A DNA stretch of 64,000 nucleotides from Paenibacillus marchantiophytorum (GTDB lineage Bacteria > Bacillota > Bacilli > Paenibacillales > NBRC-103111): NCBI RefSeq assembly GCF_014640555.1, contig NZ_BMHE01000004.1, forward strand, positions 154,997-218,996, in the 5' to 3' direction. The notes under the pieces are model-generated. The model was not told where the DNA came from. It did not search any database and saw nothing but the letters and a program-made list of their open reading frames with translations. The first letter of the stretch is position 1. Every line of letters begins with the position of its first letter. A program made the position numbers and the translations under genes. This document shows positions 45,497 to 54,800 of the stretch, one piece after another.

Positions 45497-46249
45497 CTAC
45501 TTCCAGTGAGTCGTTTTTTTGGTGATAAAATCGATGAGATAAATGAATACAACGCTGATTATGACGATGACGAGAATGGCGGCGAACACTTTATCGAGGG
45601 CGTAGGCATTTTTCGTACGCACCATATAGACCCCGATGCCCTTCGTCCCGCCCTGCCACTCGCCGATAATTGCCGCCATAATCATATAGGTCGCGGCGAT
45701 CTTAAGACCGGAGAAGAAATTCACAAGCGCGTAGGGCAGCTTCAAATGCACGAAGGTCTGGAGCTTGGAAGCCTTGAACGATCGGAATAAGTTCTGATAA
45801 TCTTTATCCACCTTCTCGAACCCGTCCACCAAACTGATACAGATCGGGAAAAAGCAAACCATAACGATAATGAGAATTTTCGGCAGGATACCGAACCCGA
45901 ACCAGATAATGAGCAGCGGAGTAATAGCAATCGTCGGAATCGTCTGGGAGACGATTAGAATCGGATATAACGATTTCTTGACGATCGTGAAGCTATCCAT
46001 CAGAATGCCGAGTACGAACGCTAGCGCGATGGACAGGGCAAAACCGAGGACGGATTCGTAAAGGGTCGTTCCGGCATGACCGGCGATCGTGCCGAAGTCG
46101 TCGACGAGAGCGTTCACCGTATCCAGTGGCGAAGGCAATATATACATGGGTAGGTTACCCAAGGTCACGATCAGTTGCCACAAAAACACGGCGATGATGA
46201 GGGTAGCGATAGGATATAGCCGTTGATCCATATTTCTAAGTCTATCCAT
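45497..46249 (-). CDS. ABC transporter permease (SsuC/ThiX class)
   Basis: A 250-residue permease with six helices and the coupling loop around DYQNLFRSFKASKLQTFVHLKLPYALVNFFSGLKIA, typical for the nitrate/taurine/thiamine-precursor importers. The upstream gap of 153 bases to the kinase gene is A/T-rich but shows no clear promoter or riboswitch. Confidence 0.87.
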   Translation of the reverse strand: MDRLRNMDQRLYPIATLIIAVFLWQLIVTLGNLPMYILPSPLDTVNALVDDFGTIAGHAGTTLYESVLGFALSIALAFVLGILMDSFTIVKKSLYPILIVSQTIPTIAITPLLIIWFGFGILPKILIIVMVCFFPICISLVDGFEKVDKDYQNLFRSFKASKLQTFVHLKLPYALVNFFSGLKIAATYMIMAAIIGEWQGGTKGIGVYMVRTKNAYALDKVFAAILVIVIISVVFIYLIDFITKKTTHWK

Positions 46250-46402
46250 AGGTTGTCACGCCTTTGCTGTTGTCTGCTCGATTACCAAAAAGATCATACA
46301 CCGGATAGGGCAATATGGTCTTGAACCATTGAAGTTTCATTAAATATGATAATTCCAATATGTTTAGTTATAAATTATCAGGATCTCAATAACCTGTCAA
46401 TG

Positions 46403-47584
46403 CTAACGGCTTGAAACCGCGCTTCCGCGTAGGTGCCGCAGTTCCAGATAGGCGATCAACTCCCGTCCCTCAGGTTGTTCGAACCACTTGGCATGGCCCA
46501 CCCAGAAGCTGTCATACGCCAAGTCCGCATTCTCGACTGATTGAACGATGCCGGCGAAGTAGTCGATCTCCGACAGCGCGAATTCCGCGTGCACCAGCGG
46601 CAGCATGGCCGCAAGCGCTGCCGATTCGCCGTCGCTTAAGGGACGAACCGACTCATAGCCTTCCAGCAAAGCCTCCAGTTGATCATAGTGCACGAGATCG
46701 TTCCGCGCATCGTCGTCCATGGCAAGCCATTCGATTACATTCCGCTCGATAGCTGTGGCAAGATCGTAAACCGCATTCGTTCGGTCTGCGAGACCGAAGT
46801 CGAGGACGGATTCGACTCTCGCCTCTCCGCTCCCCACTCTCCACAATAGATTGGAGGAATGCCAATCGTTGTGCGTCCATAGCGGATGTAGCTCGCCGAG
46901 CAAAGGGGCGAGCCGGTCATGAAGCGGCAGGAACACCGTCTCCATGTCCCGATCCCAAGGTCGGCCGGCGAGATAATTTGATAAAGCCTGCCGCTTGGCG
47001 ATGAAGGTCGCGAACTCCTTACGAGGATCCGCGGAGGCGAAGATCGAAAAACTCGATACGAGCGCCCGGTCCTTCCTCGCCGGAGCATCGAAGCTCTCCG
47101 CTGCCAGATGTACCCGGGCGAGCGCCTCTCCAGCCGCATGGGCATGCGGCACACAAAGGAAAGGACTCCATGAAACGGCATCTCGATACAAGTCGATGCC
47201 ACTCGCCAGCCGATGAATCTCGTAGGTCCAATCCTCCATCGCATAAGCCGTCCGACCGTCAAAACCCGTTAGAACATCGCTTGTCCGTATGCCGCAACTT
47301 CGCAAGTGACGAATAAAACGGTGCTCCTCGTTAAGGCCTTCCACGTCCCTCACGGAGTCATGATGCCGCTTCACAAACAAACGTTCTTCCGCCGTCGCCG
47401 CAATCGTAGCGCTAGAAAACGGGCGAGGACTATACCAGTCTAGAGCCGTCGCTTCTCCTAAATCGGGGTAACGGCTCAAGAGCCGGTTGGTCTCCTCCAG
47501 AGTAATCGGCGCCCAATCGGGACGAACGAGAGTTGTGCCCATGCCGTGGGAGCGAAGATCCATCAGGTTCGTTTGCTCGTTCAT
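46403..47584 (-). CDS. APH/choline-kinase-fold small-molecule kinase
   Basis: A 393-residue phosphotransferase. The catalytic loop is LWTHNDWHSSNLLW (HxDxxxxN with W for G) and the metal motif VLDFGLADRTN replaces DFG. Such kinases phosphorylate aminoglycosides, choline, homoserine, methylthioribose or thiamine. The context with a ThiY-type importer suggests phosphorylation of the imported compound, trapping it inside. The start at 47584 overlaps the previous stop (ATGA) with GGGAGGG six bases upstream. GC content is high (about 57-60% in lines 46801 and 47041). Confidence 0.82.
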   Translation of the reverse strand: MNEQTNLMDLRSHGMGTTLVRPDWAPITLEETNRLLSRYPDLGEATALDWYSPRPFSSATIAATAEERLFVKRHHDSVRDVEGLNEEHRFIRHLRSCGIRTSDVLTGFDGRTAYAMEDWTYEIHRLASGIDLYRDAVSWSPFLCVPHAHAAGEALARVHLAAESFDAPARKDRALVSSFSIFASADPRKEFATFIAKRQALSNYLAGRPWDRDMETVFLPLHDRLAPLLGELHPLWTHNDWHSSNLLWRVGSGEARVESVLDFGLADRTNAVYDLATAIERNVIEWLAMDDDARNDLVHYDQLEALLEGYESVRPLSDGESAALAAMLPLVHAEFALSEIDYFAGIVQSVENADLAYDSFWVGHAKWFEQPEGRELIAYLELRHLRGSAVSSR

Positions 47585-48504
47585 TCCCGACCCTCCCGAG
47601 AGAGGAACTCGTTCGTGCAAGCCGTCTGCCAACCATTCCTATCGCGCAGGATTCCGTGGTCCGCAAGCCACTCCGCATAGGGCGCGAGCAATTCCGTTCG
47701 CTGCGTTCCCCAGACGCCGTCATGCAACCAGGTGCTTGCAATGAGTGGAAGCGAGCGCTCGACTAGCTTGACCGGAAAGTAAGGGATGATGCGTTCGTAG
47801 ATGGACAGAGCTTTTGCTGGATCGGCCAAGATAGCCCGATACCCTCTCTCCGTCGCGGCGAGAAAAGCTCGGACGGTTTCGGGATCGCGTTGCGTCGCTT
47901 CCTCCTGAGTCCCCAACAAATAGCTGTGATAATGAGGTGCCCCGATTTCATCTACGGGCCATACGATTCGCTCCTCTTCCGGAACCCTGGTGTCCATGAG
48001 AATTTCCCAAGCCCAGTAACTTCCGAAAGTCGCGTCCGCTTCGCCGGCGGCAATCGCTTCCGGCGTCAGTTCTCGCGTTCCGCTATCAACCACGATAATT
48101 GCATCCGGATCTCCGCCGTCGACGCGGACCAGTTGCCTGATCATAGCGAGTCCTCGCGGCGTAGGATTCATCGCGACCCGTTTGCCTCCGAGATCGGCCG
48201 GCCGCCGGATTCCCGTGCTTCGCACTGTCTGAACGGTTTCCATCCCCCGATGATTAATCGCAGCGACACCTACGACTGTCGGCTGAGTTTCCCTTTGCAC
48301 CAATAGCCGATTGCTCGGGAATATGCCGTAGTCCGCCTCGCCTCGCGCGATATAGGCTAGCGTGTCTCCCCTCTCGGGATCGTACACCGTGAACTCAACA
48401 TCCAAACCGGCCTCCCGGTACCAACCTTGCTCCCGCGCATAATACAATCCCGCCGAATTCGTCCACGGGTAGAAATATTCAAGCATGACCTTGAGGTGTC
48501 TCAT
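47581..48504 (-). CDS. NMT1/THI5-like protein without signal peptide
   Basis: A 307-residue periplasmic-binding-protein fold of the NMT1/THI5 family: MLEYFYPWTNSAGLYYAREQ at the N-terminus, then EADYGIFPSNRL and FGSYWAWEIL. It starts directly at the mature fold, with AAGGAAG upstream of the ATG, and has no signal or lipobox, so it should be cytoplasmic. Yeast-type Thi5 makes the thiamine pyrimidine in the cytoplasm but has a CCCFC motif that is not present here. It may be a sensor, carrier or enzyme. Confidence 0.78.
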   Translation of the reverse strand: MRHLKVMLEYFYPWTNSAGLYYAREQGWYREAGLDVEFTVYDPERGDTLAYIARGEADYGIFPSNRLLVQRETQPTVVGVAAINHRGMETVQTVRSTGIRRPADLGGKRVAMNPTPRGLAMIRQLVRVDGGDPDAIIVVDSGTRELTPEAIAAGEADATFGSYWAWEILMDTRVPEEERIVWPVDEIGAPHYHSYLLGTQEEATQRDPETVRAFLAATERGYRAILADPAKALSIYERIIPYFPVKLVERSLPLIASTWLHDGVWGTQRTELLAPYAEWLADHGILRDRNGWQTACTNEFLSREGRE

Positions 48505-48548
48505 ATAATCGACTTCCTTTTCGTTAAGGTGTAAAAGCTACGTTATCA

Positions 48549-49553
48549 TTACTTCGGTAGGAATTCGTTCGTGAAGGCATCCGCCGTATTCAACTCCTTG
48601 GGGATAAGCCCCTTACTCTTCAGGAATTGTGCATAGGCGCTCCATATCCCATCTTTCATTTCTCCCCATCGTGGCGCATCCGCGATATATTGAGCGGCCA
48701 AATACTTCTGGCTCTCCATAGTCAGCTTCTTGTCGATCTCCGGAGCGTACTTCAACAAAATATCGGCGCTCTCTTCCGGATGGTCGATCGCGTAGCGGTA
48801 GCCCTCGGCCGTCGCCTTCAGGAATTTGCTAACCTTATCTGGATCGTTGGCAATCGTATTAGTACCCGTAATTAAGATAGGCGTGTAATAGTCCAAGGCA
48901 GGATCGAGTTCCCTTGCCGGAATATAGGTGAGATCAATCCCTCTGATCTTCGCCTCGATTCCGGTCCACCCTTCGAAAATCCACGTGAAGTCGACGTTTT
49001 TCTCCGTTGCGGCGAAGAAATTGTCGCTTCCCAGATTCACAAGATCAAGCTTGCCGAAGTCGGCTCCGTTTTTCTCCATCAGGGCTTTGAGAATCGCTTC
49101 TTCCGATGGAGATCCCCAGCCTCCGTAAACCTTGCCTTCGAAATCCTTCACGTTCTTAATGTTCTTACCCTTAGGAGCTGCGAAGCCCGAGGTGTTATGT
49201 TGGATGATCGTCGCGATCGCTTTGATCGGCAGAGGATCTTTGCCGGTCAGCGCATAGGTCACATCCTCCTGGTAACTGACGCCGAAGTCGCCTTTACCCA
49301 CGGCCACTAACGTTGCCGTCGTGCCTTCAGACGGTTGCACGATTTCTACATCCAAGCCTTTGGCTTTGTAGTAACCCTTCTCCAATGCGACATATAGGCC
49401 GGTGTGATTCGTATTCGGCGTCCAGTCGAGAATGACGCTGACCGGTTTTAACTTGTCTCCTTCCGCTTGCTCTTGCTTGTTGCTTCCGCACCCTGTTAAC
49501 ATGATCGCGGTCATGGCTCCGAGAATCAGCGCTACCCAGAAATTTCTTTGCAT
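48549..49553 (-). CDS. ThiY-type ABC substrate-binding lipoprotein
   Basis: A 334-residue lipoprotein with lipobox MLTGC. The mature part opens [25 protein letters not shown], nearly the signature of proteins that bind the thiamine pyrimidine precursor, and has [14 protein letters not shown] and [13 protein letters not shown]. It is the first gene of the operon. The fold also binds riboflavin, nitriles or sulfonates in other members, so the ligand is not certain. There is no TPP riboswitch upstream, unlike most thiamine-precursor importers of Bacillota. Confidence 0.85.
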   Translation of the reverse strand: MQRNFWVALILGAMTAIMLTGCGSNKQEQAEGDKLKPVSVILDWTPNTNHTGLYVALEKGYYKAKGLDVEIVQPSEGTTATLVAVGKGDFGVSYQEDVTYALTGKDPLPIKAIATIIQHNTSGFAAPKGKNIKNVKDFEGKVYGGWGSPSEEAILKALMEKNGADFGKLDLVNLGSDNFFAATEKNVDFTWIFEGWTGIEAKIRGIDLTYIPARELDPALDYYTPILITGTNTIANDPDKVSKFLKATAEGYRYAIDHPEESADILLKYAPEIDKKLTMESQKYLAAQYIADAPRWGEMKDGIWSAYAQFLKSKGLIPKELNTADAFTNEFLPK

Positions 49554-49628
49554 CTTTAACGTCCTTTCCTCTGAGTTATCGAATGTTTAAAAACACCTAT
49601 TCCGATAAACTTACATTGTTATAAAATA

Positions 49629-49659
49629 ATAATAACCCTCCATGTAGCTGGAGGGTCAA
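49629..49659 (-). promoter_or_regulatory. MerR-type promoter and operator of the ThiY-like operon
   Basis: On the minus strand TTGACC (49659-49654) and TATTAT (49634-49629) are separated by 19 bases, two more than usual. The spacer holds a dyad: ACCCTCCA at 49635-49642 and TGGAGGGT at 49649-49656 with six bases between. A long spacer with a dyad between -35 and -10 is the hallmark of MerR activation by DNA untwisting. The operon contains a MerR gene (43848..44696). Confidence 0.85.
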
Positions 49660-49721
49660 GCATTTTCTTCTTTTTTATGTAAATATTAATAGAAGATTAA
49701 CTTAAATGAGGAGGATCCGCC

Positions 49722-50420
49722 ATGCAATACTACGCTCTGATCGATTGGGATAATACGATGCACCGCGGCTATACCATATACGGACTAGCCGATCATTTGC
49801 ATGCAAAGGGGATCGTCTCAGACCGACTTCTTCGCGTCTTCAGAGAACTGGAGATGCTCTATCTGGCAAACGCGATCTCGTACTCCGATTACACGGAGCG
49901 TACCTGCGAATCGTTCGCGCGGGAGCTGGCCGGTTGCTCGGCCGCGGAATACAGGGAAGCCGTCCAAACCTTCTTCCCCGTAGACGAGCCTGCGATCTTC
50001 GACAAAGCCAAGGCGTTATTCCAATTGTTGAACAAATATAGCATCTACGTTTATCTCGTCAGCGGCGCACCGTTCGACGTGCTGAAAGCTTACGCTAAGC
50101 CGTTCGGCATCCGCGGAATTTTCGCCTTCGAGCTAGATATTCAACACCATGTCCTAACAGGGCGCGTTGCTTGCAATTACGGTCTAAACAAAGAACGCAT
50201 CCTAAGTCATCCACTCTTCCGGTCTCCCGATGCCATTCATCTCCTCAGCATGGGAGACGCCGTCGCCGATATTCCACTGCTCGATAACAGCCGCATTCCC
50301 ATTATCGTAGGCGATCAGCGCTTGGCTTTAAGAGAAGGCAGCGAACCACTAAACTATACCGATAACTCTTGGAACCTTCAGTTACTGGAAGAGAGAATCA
50401 TAAGGGAATCACGCTCATGA
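49722..50420 (+). CDS. HAD-superfamily phosphatase (phosphoserine-phosphatase-like, IB subtype)
   Basis: A 232-residue enzyme. The nucleophile motif is LIDWDNTMHRG (DxDxT-like), YLVSGAPFDVL is motif II, and SMGDAVADIPLL motif III, with a helical cap between. GAGGAGG precedes the ATG. It is divergent from the ThiY-like operon across the MerR site and may be part of the same pathway, for example removing phosphate from an imported or formed intermediate. The substrate is not predictable. Confidence 0.82.
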   Translation: MQYYALIDWDNTMHRGYTIYGLADHLHAKGIVSDRLLRVFRELEMLYLANAISYSDYTERTCESFARELAGCSAAEYREAVQTFFPVDEPAIFDKAKALFQLLNKYSIYVYLVSGAPFDVLKAYAKPFGIRGIFAFELDIQHHVLTGRVACNYGLNKERILSHPLFRSPDAIHLLSMGDAVADIPLLDNSRIPIIVGDQRLALREGSEPLNYTDNSWNLQLLEERIIRESRS

Positions 50421-50424
50421 GGCA

Positions 50425-50535
50425 TGGCATTTGATTGGTACGTATAACTTGAATTATGGAAGTTATGTACAAATATCGGCGGCAGATACAGGGTATACCG
50501 CTGCGGATGCGGTCAAATTCGTTAAGAAAAATTAA
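50425..50535 (+). pseudogene. Relic of a golvesin-C-like secreted domain
   Basis: Directly after the HAD stop, an open stretch without start encodes WHLIGTYNLNYG, SYVQISAADTGY and ADAVKFVKKN, then stops. The W..LGTY...Y/V..S..A.GY..ADAVKF pattern is that of golvesin-C-like domains found at the end of secreted enzymes. The rest of the gene is missing, so a deletion has brought the tail against the HAD gene. Confidence 0.6.
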
Positions 50536-50579
50536 AGGAAGATAATCATTACTGCAATATTCCGCTCTAGCGGCAAAGA

Positions 50580-50622
50580 GAGGCCATCCCCTCAGTCATT
50601 TTATGACTTATGGGATGGCCTC
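50580..50622. terminator. Perfect inverted repeat, possible terminator
   Basis: GAGGCCATCCC and GGGATGGCCTC form an 11-pair stem with a 21-base loop. T-runs are lacking on both sides, so termination is uncertain. The remaining gap to 50754 holds nothing else I can name. Confidence 0.45.
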
Positions 50623-50754
50623 GGATCCGCCTACCATTCGGTGCTTCAACTCCGCTCCGCTAACCAGGCTTACATTTCTTTTAATTTATCCGGACCAAGG
50701 GAAATCAGCACACTTTCCCGAAATACTTATATATCTGGCTGTCGGATGTAAGAA

Positions 50755-51531
50755 CTAAAGTTGATCCGCTTGTGAGTGTTTTTTACTTACTGGAGCAAAC
50801 CAACCGAAAATGGCTATTGCAATCAAGACACCATAGAAGATAAGGGTCCAGATTGTGCTATGCGGGAAATAATGATCTAACACACCAATATCTTCATGGG
50901 CAAGGGTAATTACAGCGAGCTTTACACCGACCCATGCCACGATCGCATAAGCCGTGGTCTCTAGTGCTGGCCGCTCAGCAAGCAGTTTCACAAACCATGT
51001 GGCCGCAAATTTGATCAGAATGAGCCCTGCGATTCCGCCAAGCACGACAACCAGGAATTTCCCTCCGTCCATTCCACCGAAATCATCAAGAGGTGAATCC
51101 GGGAGACCAAGTGCCAGTGCTACTGCGGCAAGAATGGAATCAATCGCAAATGCCAGATCCGCAATAGCAATTTTTCCGACGGTTGGCCAAAAACTTTTTG
51201 CAGCGGAATCTTTCTTGATGTCACTGCGAATGTTCTCATTTTCCTTGAAGAAACGCGCTTTGATGATGTGCTTTAAACCGAGATATAGCAGGTAAGCAGC
51301 ACCTATCGCCTGTATTTGCCAGACGTTCGCAATAAATGATATCGCAAACAGAGCGGCGAAGCGGAAAACAAACGCCATAATGATTCCATAGTTGATGGCT
51401 TTCTTTTTCTCTTCCTCGGGTAAATGCTTCGCGATTACAGCCAGAACAAGGGCATTATCCGCAGATAACAAACCTTCCAATCCGATAAGTATTAACAATG
51501 CCCATGCATACTCCAACCAAAGTGAATCCAA
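50755..51531 (-). CDS. TerC family membrane protein (YjbE/YkoY-like)
   Basis: A 258-residue protein with seven or more helices. The metal motif GLEGLLSADNALVLAVIAKHLP and the second ADLAFAIDSILAAVALALG carry the conserved acidic residues of TerC proteins, several of which export manganese during protein secretion. The start is TTG 51531 with GAGGAG eight bases upstream. It stands alone. No manganese riboswitch was recognised upstream. Confidence 0.86.
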   Translation of the reverse strand: MDSLWLEYAWALLILIGLEGLLSADNALVLAVIAKHLPEEEKKKAINYGIIMAFVFRFAALFAISFIANVWQIQAIGAAYLLYLGLKHIIKARFFKENENIRSDIKKDSAAKSFWPTVGKIAIADLAFAIDSILAAVALALGLPDSPLDDFGGMDGGKFLVVVLGGIAGLILIKFAATWFVKLLAERPALETTAYAIVAWVGVKLAVITLAHEDIGVLDHYFPHSTIWTLIFYGVLIAIAIFGWFAPVSKKHSQADQL

Positions 51532-51853
51532 CTTTCATACTCCTCTCATTGTCAAATAGATCACAACTTCGTTTGGCTATCAACCCTATGTGGAGTTAAA
51601 TGCTATATTCTTCCCATAGTGACGGCTCTTTATAACTTGTACGACTATAATATAACACTTATTTGCTGTCACGGCGGCCATGATCCCTTAATTTTGGCCA
51701 AAACCGGATAATAGAGGATCCTATTTACCTTTAGTCAGGTCAGTTTACGATCAACTCTAATGTAAATCTAAGTCCCTATGCCCCACAGCGGAGCTAGTGC
51801 TGGAATTAATCAATTTCATATATTGCATTCCAGACTCACAGGAACAGTATCTG
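51532..51853. other. Gap between TerC and GH59 genes
   Basis: Mostly A/T-rich sequence. It should contain the TerC promoter (an A/T-rich TATAATATAAC-like stretch near 51645-51656) and the end of the GH59 transcript. No gene, repeat or convincing terminator was seen. Confidence 0.4.
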
Positions 51854-54800
51854 TTAGAGACCAAACACCCTAAACTCATAAAAACTTGCCCATTCATTGG
51901 AGGCTAACCCTGTCACAGTAATTCTCACATATCTGCCGCTTGCTGTGAAATTATCGGCCTGCGTTTGATTGGGATTCGTATTCCCTGTCTTGTCAGAAAC
52001 CGTGGTCCAATTCAAATTATCGTTCGAAACCTCAATTTTGTATTTGTACACATTGTTATGTTCCCATAAGACTTCAGTCCCCGTCATGTTGGTGCCGCTG
52101 CCCAAATCTACTTTCCACGAGTGGTTCAGGTTCCCGTCATTCGCTGTCCAACGGGTATCCGTATTGCCGTCGTTTCCATTAGAGGCCACATTTCCTTTGC
52201 TAGTTTCTTCACTATCAGCGCTCACTGACTTGCCTAGGGCTAGATTAGGTCTAAGCGGATCGGTAATCACAGATATATTGTCGTACTGAGCATAATTCCA
52301 GCCGCTACCTAGTCCAACCAGTCCATAAAGGAACGTATTGTCGGTAATGGAAGCAACCAGTTGTGAATCGATATAAGCCTTGATAGTGGTATCGTGAAAG
52401 CTAAGCTTTAAATTGTGCCATGTGTTAGCAGACAATGGAACGACGCCGGATGCCAGTTGGTTTTCACTATTCGTATCCGGAGCACCTATGACAAGTTTCC
52501 AGTTCCCACTTTGGTCAACAACTAATTTGTATCCTTTCAATTTGTTATCCTGTGGAGCGTTTCGATTTTGAGTTCCTACTCTACCGATGATAGAAACGGT
52601 TCCGGAATTTTCAATTAATACATCAGCGCTGTAATCATAATCCCGCCATGACAAATTTCCGAATTCGGTAAATGCACTATTGCTGATCGGTTCTCCCCAT
52701 GCGTTCCACTGAAGCAGCGGTCCTGTTATGACTTGGCGTAAAGCTTTGCCAGTTCCTCCGAACTTGTTGCTGACTTCGAACGCACCGTGCTCATCTTGCG
52801 TATATTTGGGTGTAGTTCCGACGGCATAGCTCTCAAAGTTCTCGCTGTATGGATTAGGAAAAGCGGATGCTGTCGGAATGGCATGTGCCGCTACTCCTTT
52901 CTGTTGACCAGTCGTCGTTGTTAAAGAATAGATGGCGTTAGGCTCAATATTAATAGAAAATGAGCCGCCAGATGGCGTTATATCACTTTGTTGGATGAAT
53001 TGCTGCGTACTATTGGATTTCCAAACATGAATCGTTCCCGTAGATAAACCACCTGTGAGATTGAACTTCATCGTTTCGAACGCCCCGCCAGTGACCATAA
53101 TTATGCTGTAATTTCCGCTTGAATCCGGCTGTTTCATGGTCACATACGAAGTATTGCCAGTTGTTATCCCTGTTCCGCTATCGAGATAATTCCATCCCGG
53201 CTTTGTGAATTGAGTCGTATGAGCCGCCGCCCAAACCGCAGGCTGCACCTTGTAATTGCCGGACCAAGGAGAATTGGCAATCAAGATTCCTGAACTCGGC
53301 CAAGATAGATTGTCATAAGCCGAATTACTGAGATGCCAGACATTAGTCGCCGTAAGTTTAGCTTTGATGTAGTTGTCATTCATTTCTTTGGCCAAATTGT
53401 AAGACCCATTCCAGTCTCCAACTCCGGTCCAACCCTCGCTTTCCCAAATGGGAAGCCCTGAGTTTTGAGCATTCGCAGTGGAGATTCCATTCACATAATG
53501 ATAGCCGATCACACTGACAGCGTTTTTCAATGCCGTGTCGGTTGCAATTCCATCCGCAAACGCCCAATCACTGCTAAGAATATCAGGTGCTATAATCTTG
53601 ACATTGCTTAATCCGTTATTATTCAAAGTAGGTCTGAGGATGTTAACGATATAGTCCCTTGCTTGCTGCGATGTACCATTGAAGCTCTCGTTCTGACTTC
53701 CCCCTACATAATTGATGTCCAGGCCCCATACAGACTTAGCGCCTTTAATATAACTAACCAAATAGTCCGCATTGTTTTGTGACCACATATTGCCGATCCA
53801 CTGCGGAGCTCCCCATTCTAAAATACTAAGCACAATATTGGGATTGCGTTTCTTGGCTTCACTCATCAACCAAAGTTCATACCCACGGTTCATATTCGGT
53901 GCAGAATTCTCAGCTAGTGTTCTTGCATGACTTGGTTCAGTGCCTGAGGTGGAATTCATATCTCCTCCCACCTCAACCTTAAGATGCGTATAGCCCGCGC
54001 CAAAATTAGGTTTGAATAAATAATCAAGAATATCGCTGCGATAAGGCTCGGGATAATCGATTAATAATCTTGTATTTCCCCCTCCCCCGCTCAGGACACC
54101 TTCACCATCGAAGGTCCTTCCCAGAACACTTCCATTTATCGTTATCCCTGCTGATTGGACATTAAAGTCATCCCCCCAAGCGGAATTTGCGCCTGCAGGT
54201 TTGTATACATATATCGTTGCCGTGGTATTGGTCGGGCCTGTTGTGAAGGTAACTGTTCCAAGTGTGTAGGATGTGCTGGAAAGGCTAACCGCTGTTTCAG
54301 CACCTCCATAATTTTTCACACCGATGGATACAGGCTCCGAACTGTTGGAAGTCTTTGCATAGCCTGTCAACGTATACGTCGTATTCGGATTCAAATAGAT
54401 GACTTGTTCCGCCGAGCCTGGACCTCCGCTTAACTGCAGCGCTTTGCCTCCACTCCTGGAATTAGTGCTAACAACACTTGCCGTATTCCAATTCGTCCAT
54501 GGAGACAATACGCCTGATTCAAAACCTGGATTAGATACTTTGTTAAGACTCCCTGCAATCCCAGCTCCATTATAAGCTCCTCGGTTTGGTGCGCTGGTAG
54601 ACGAGACGGCATTGCCCCAATAATCTTTTCCCCCATTGTTGTTGATAAGAACACCTGACCCAAACGCCGGCGAGCCCTGTAGTAATTTATAGCCGTCAAC
54701 AGTCGTTCTACCGTTCGTACCACTTCCTGGATTAACAAACATGGCATCTGAAACCATTTTATGAGCCTCATTTGGCTCACTTGCCGGATGATTTCCATAA

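Noticed and set aside
49635..49656. GGAGGG inverted repeat read as a terminator
   Set aside because: It sits exactly between -35 and -10 hexamers with 19-base spacing, so a MerR operator explains it better.
49554..49721. TPP riboswitch before the ThiY-like gene
   Set aside because: No CTGAGA or other THI-box core elements are present; the gap is explained by a MerR-type promoter.
51532..51700. Manganese (yybP-ykoY) riboswitch before the TerC gene
   Set aside because: The conserved core of that riboswitch could not be recognised on the minus strand.
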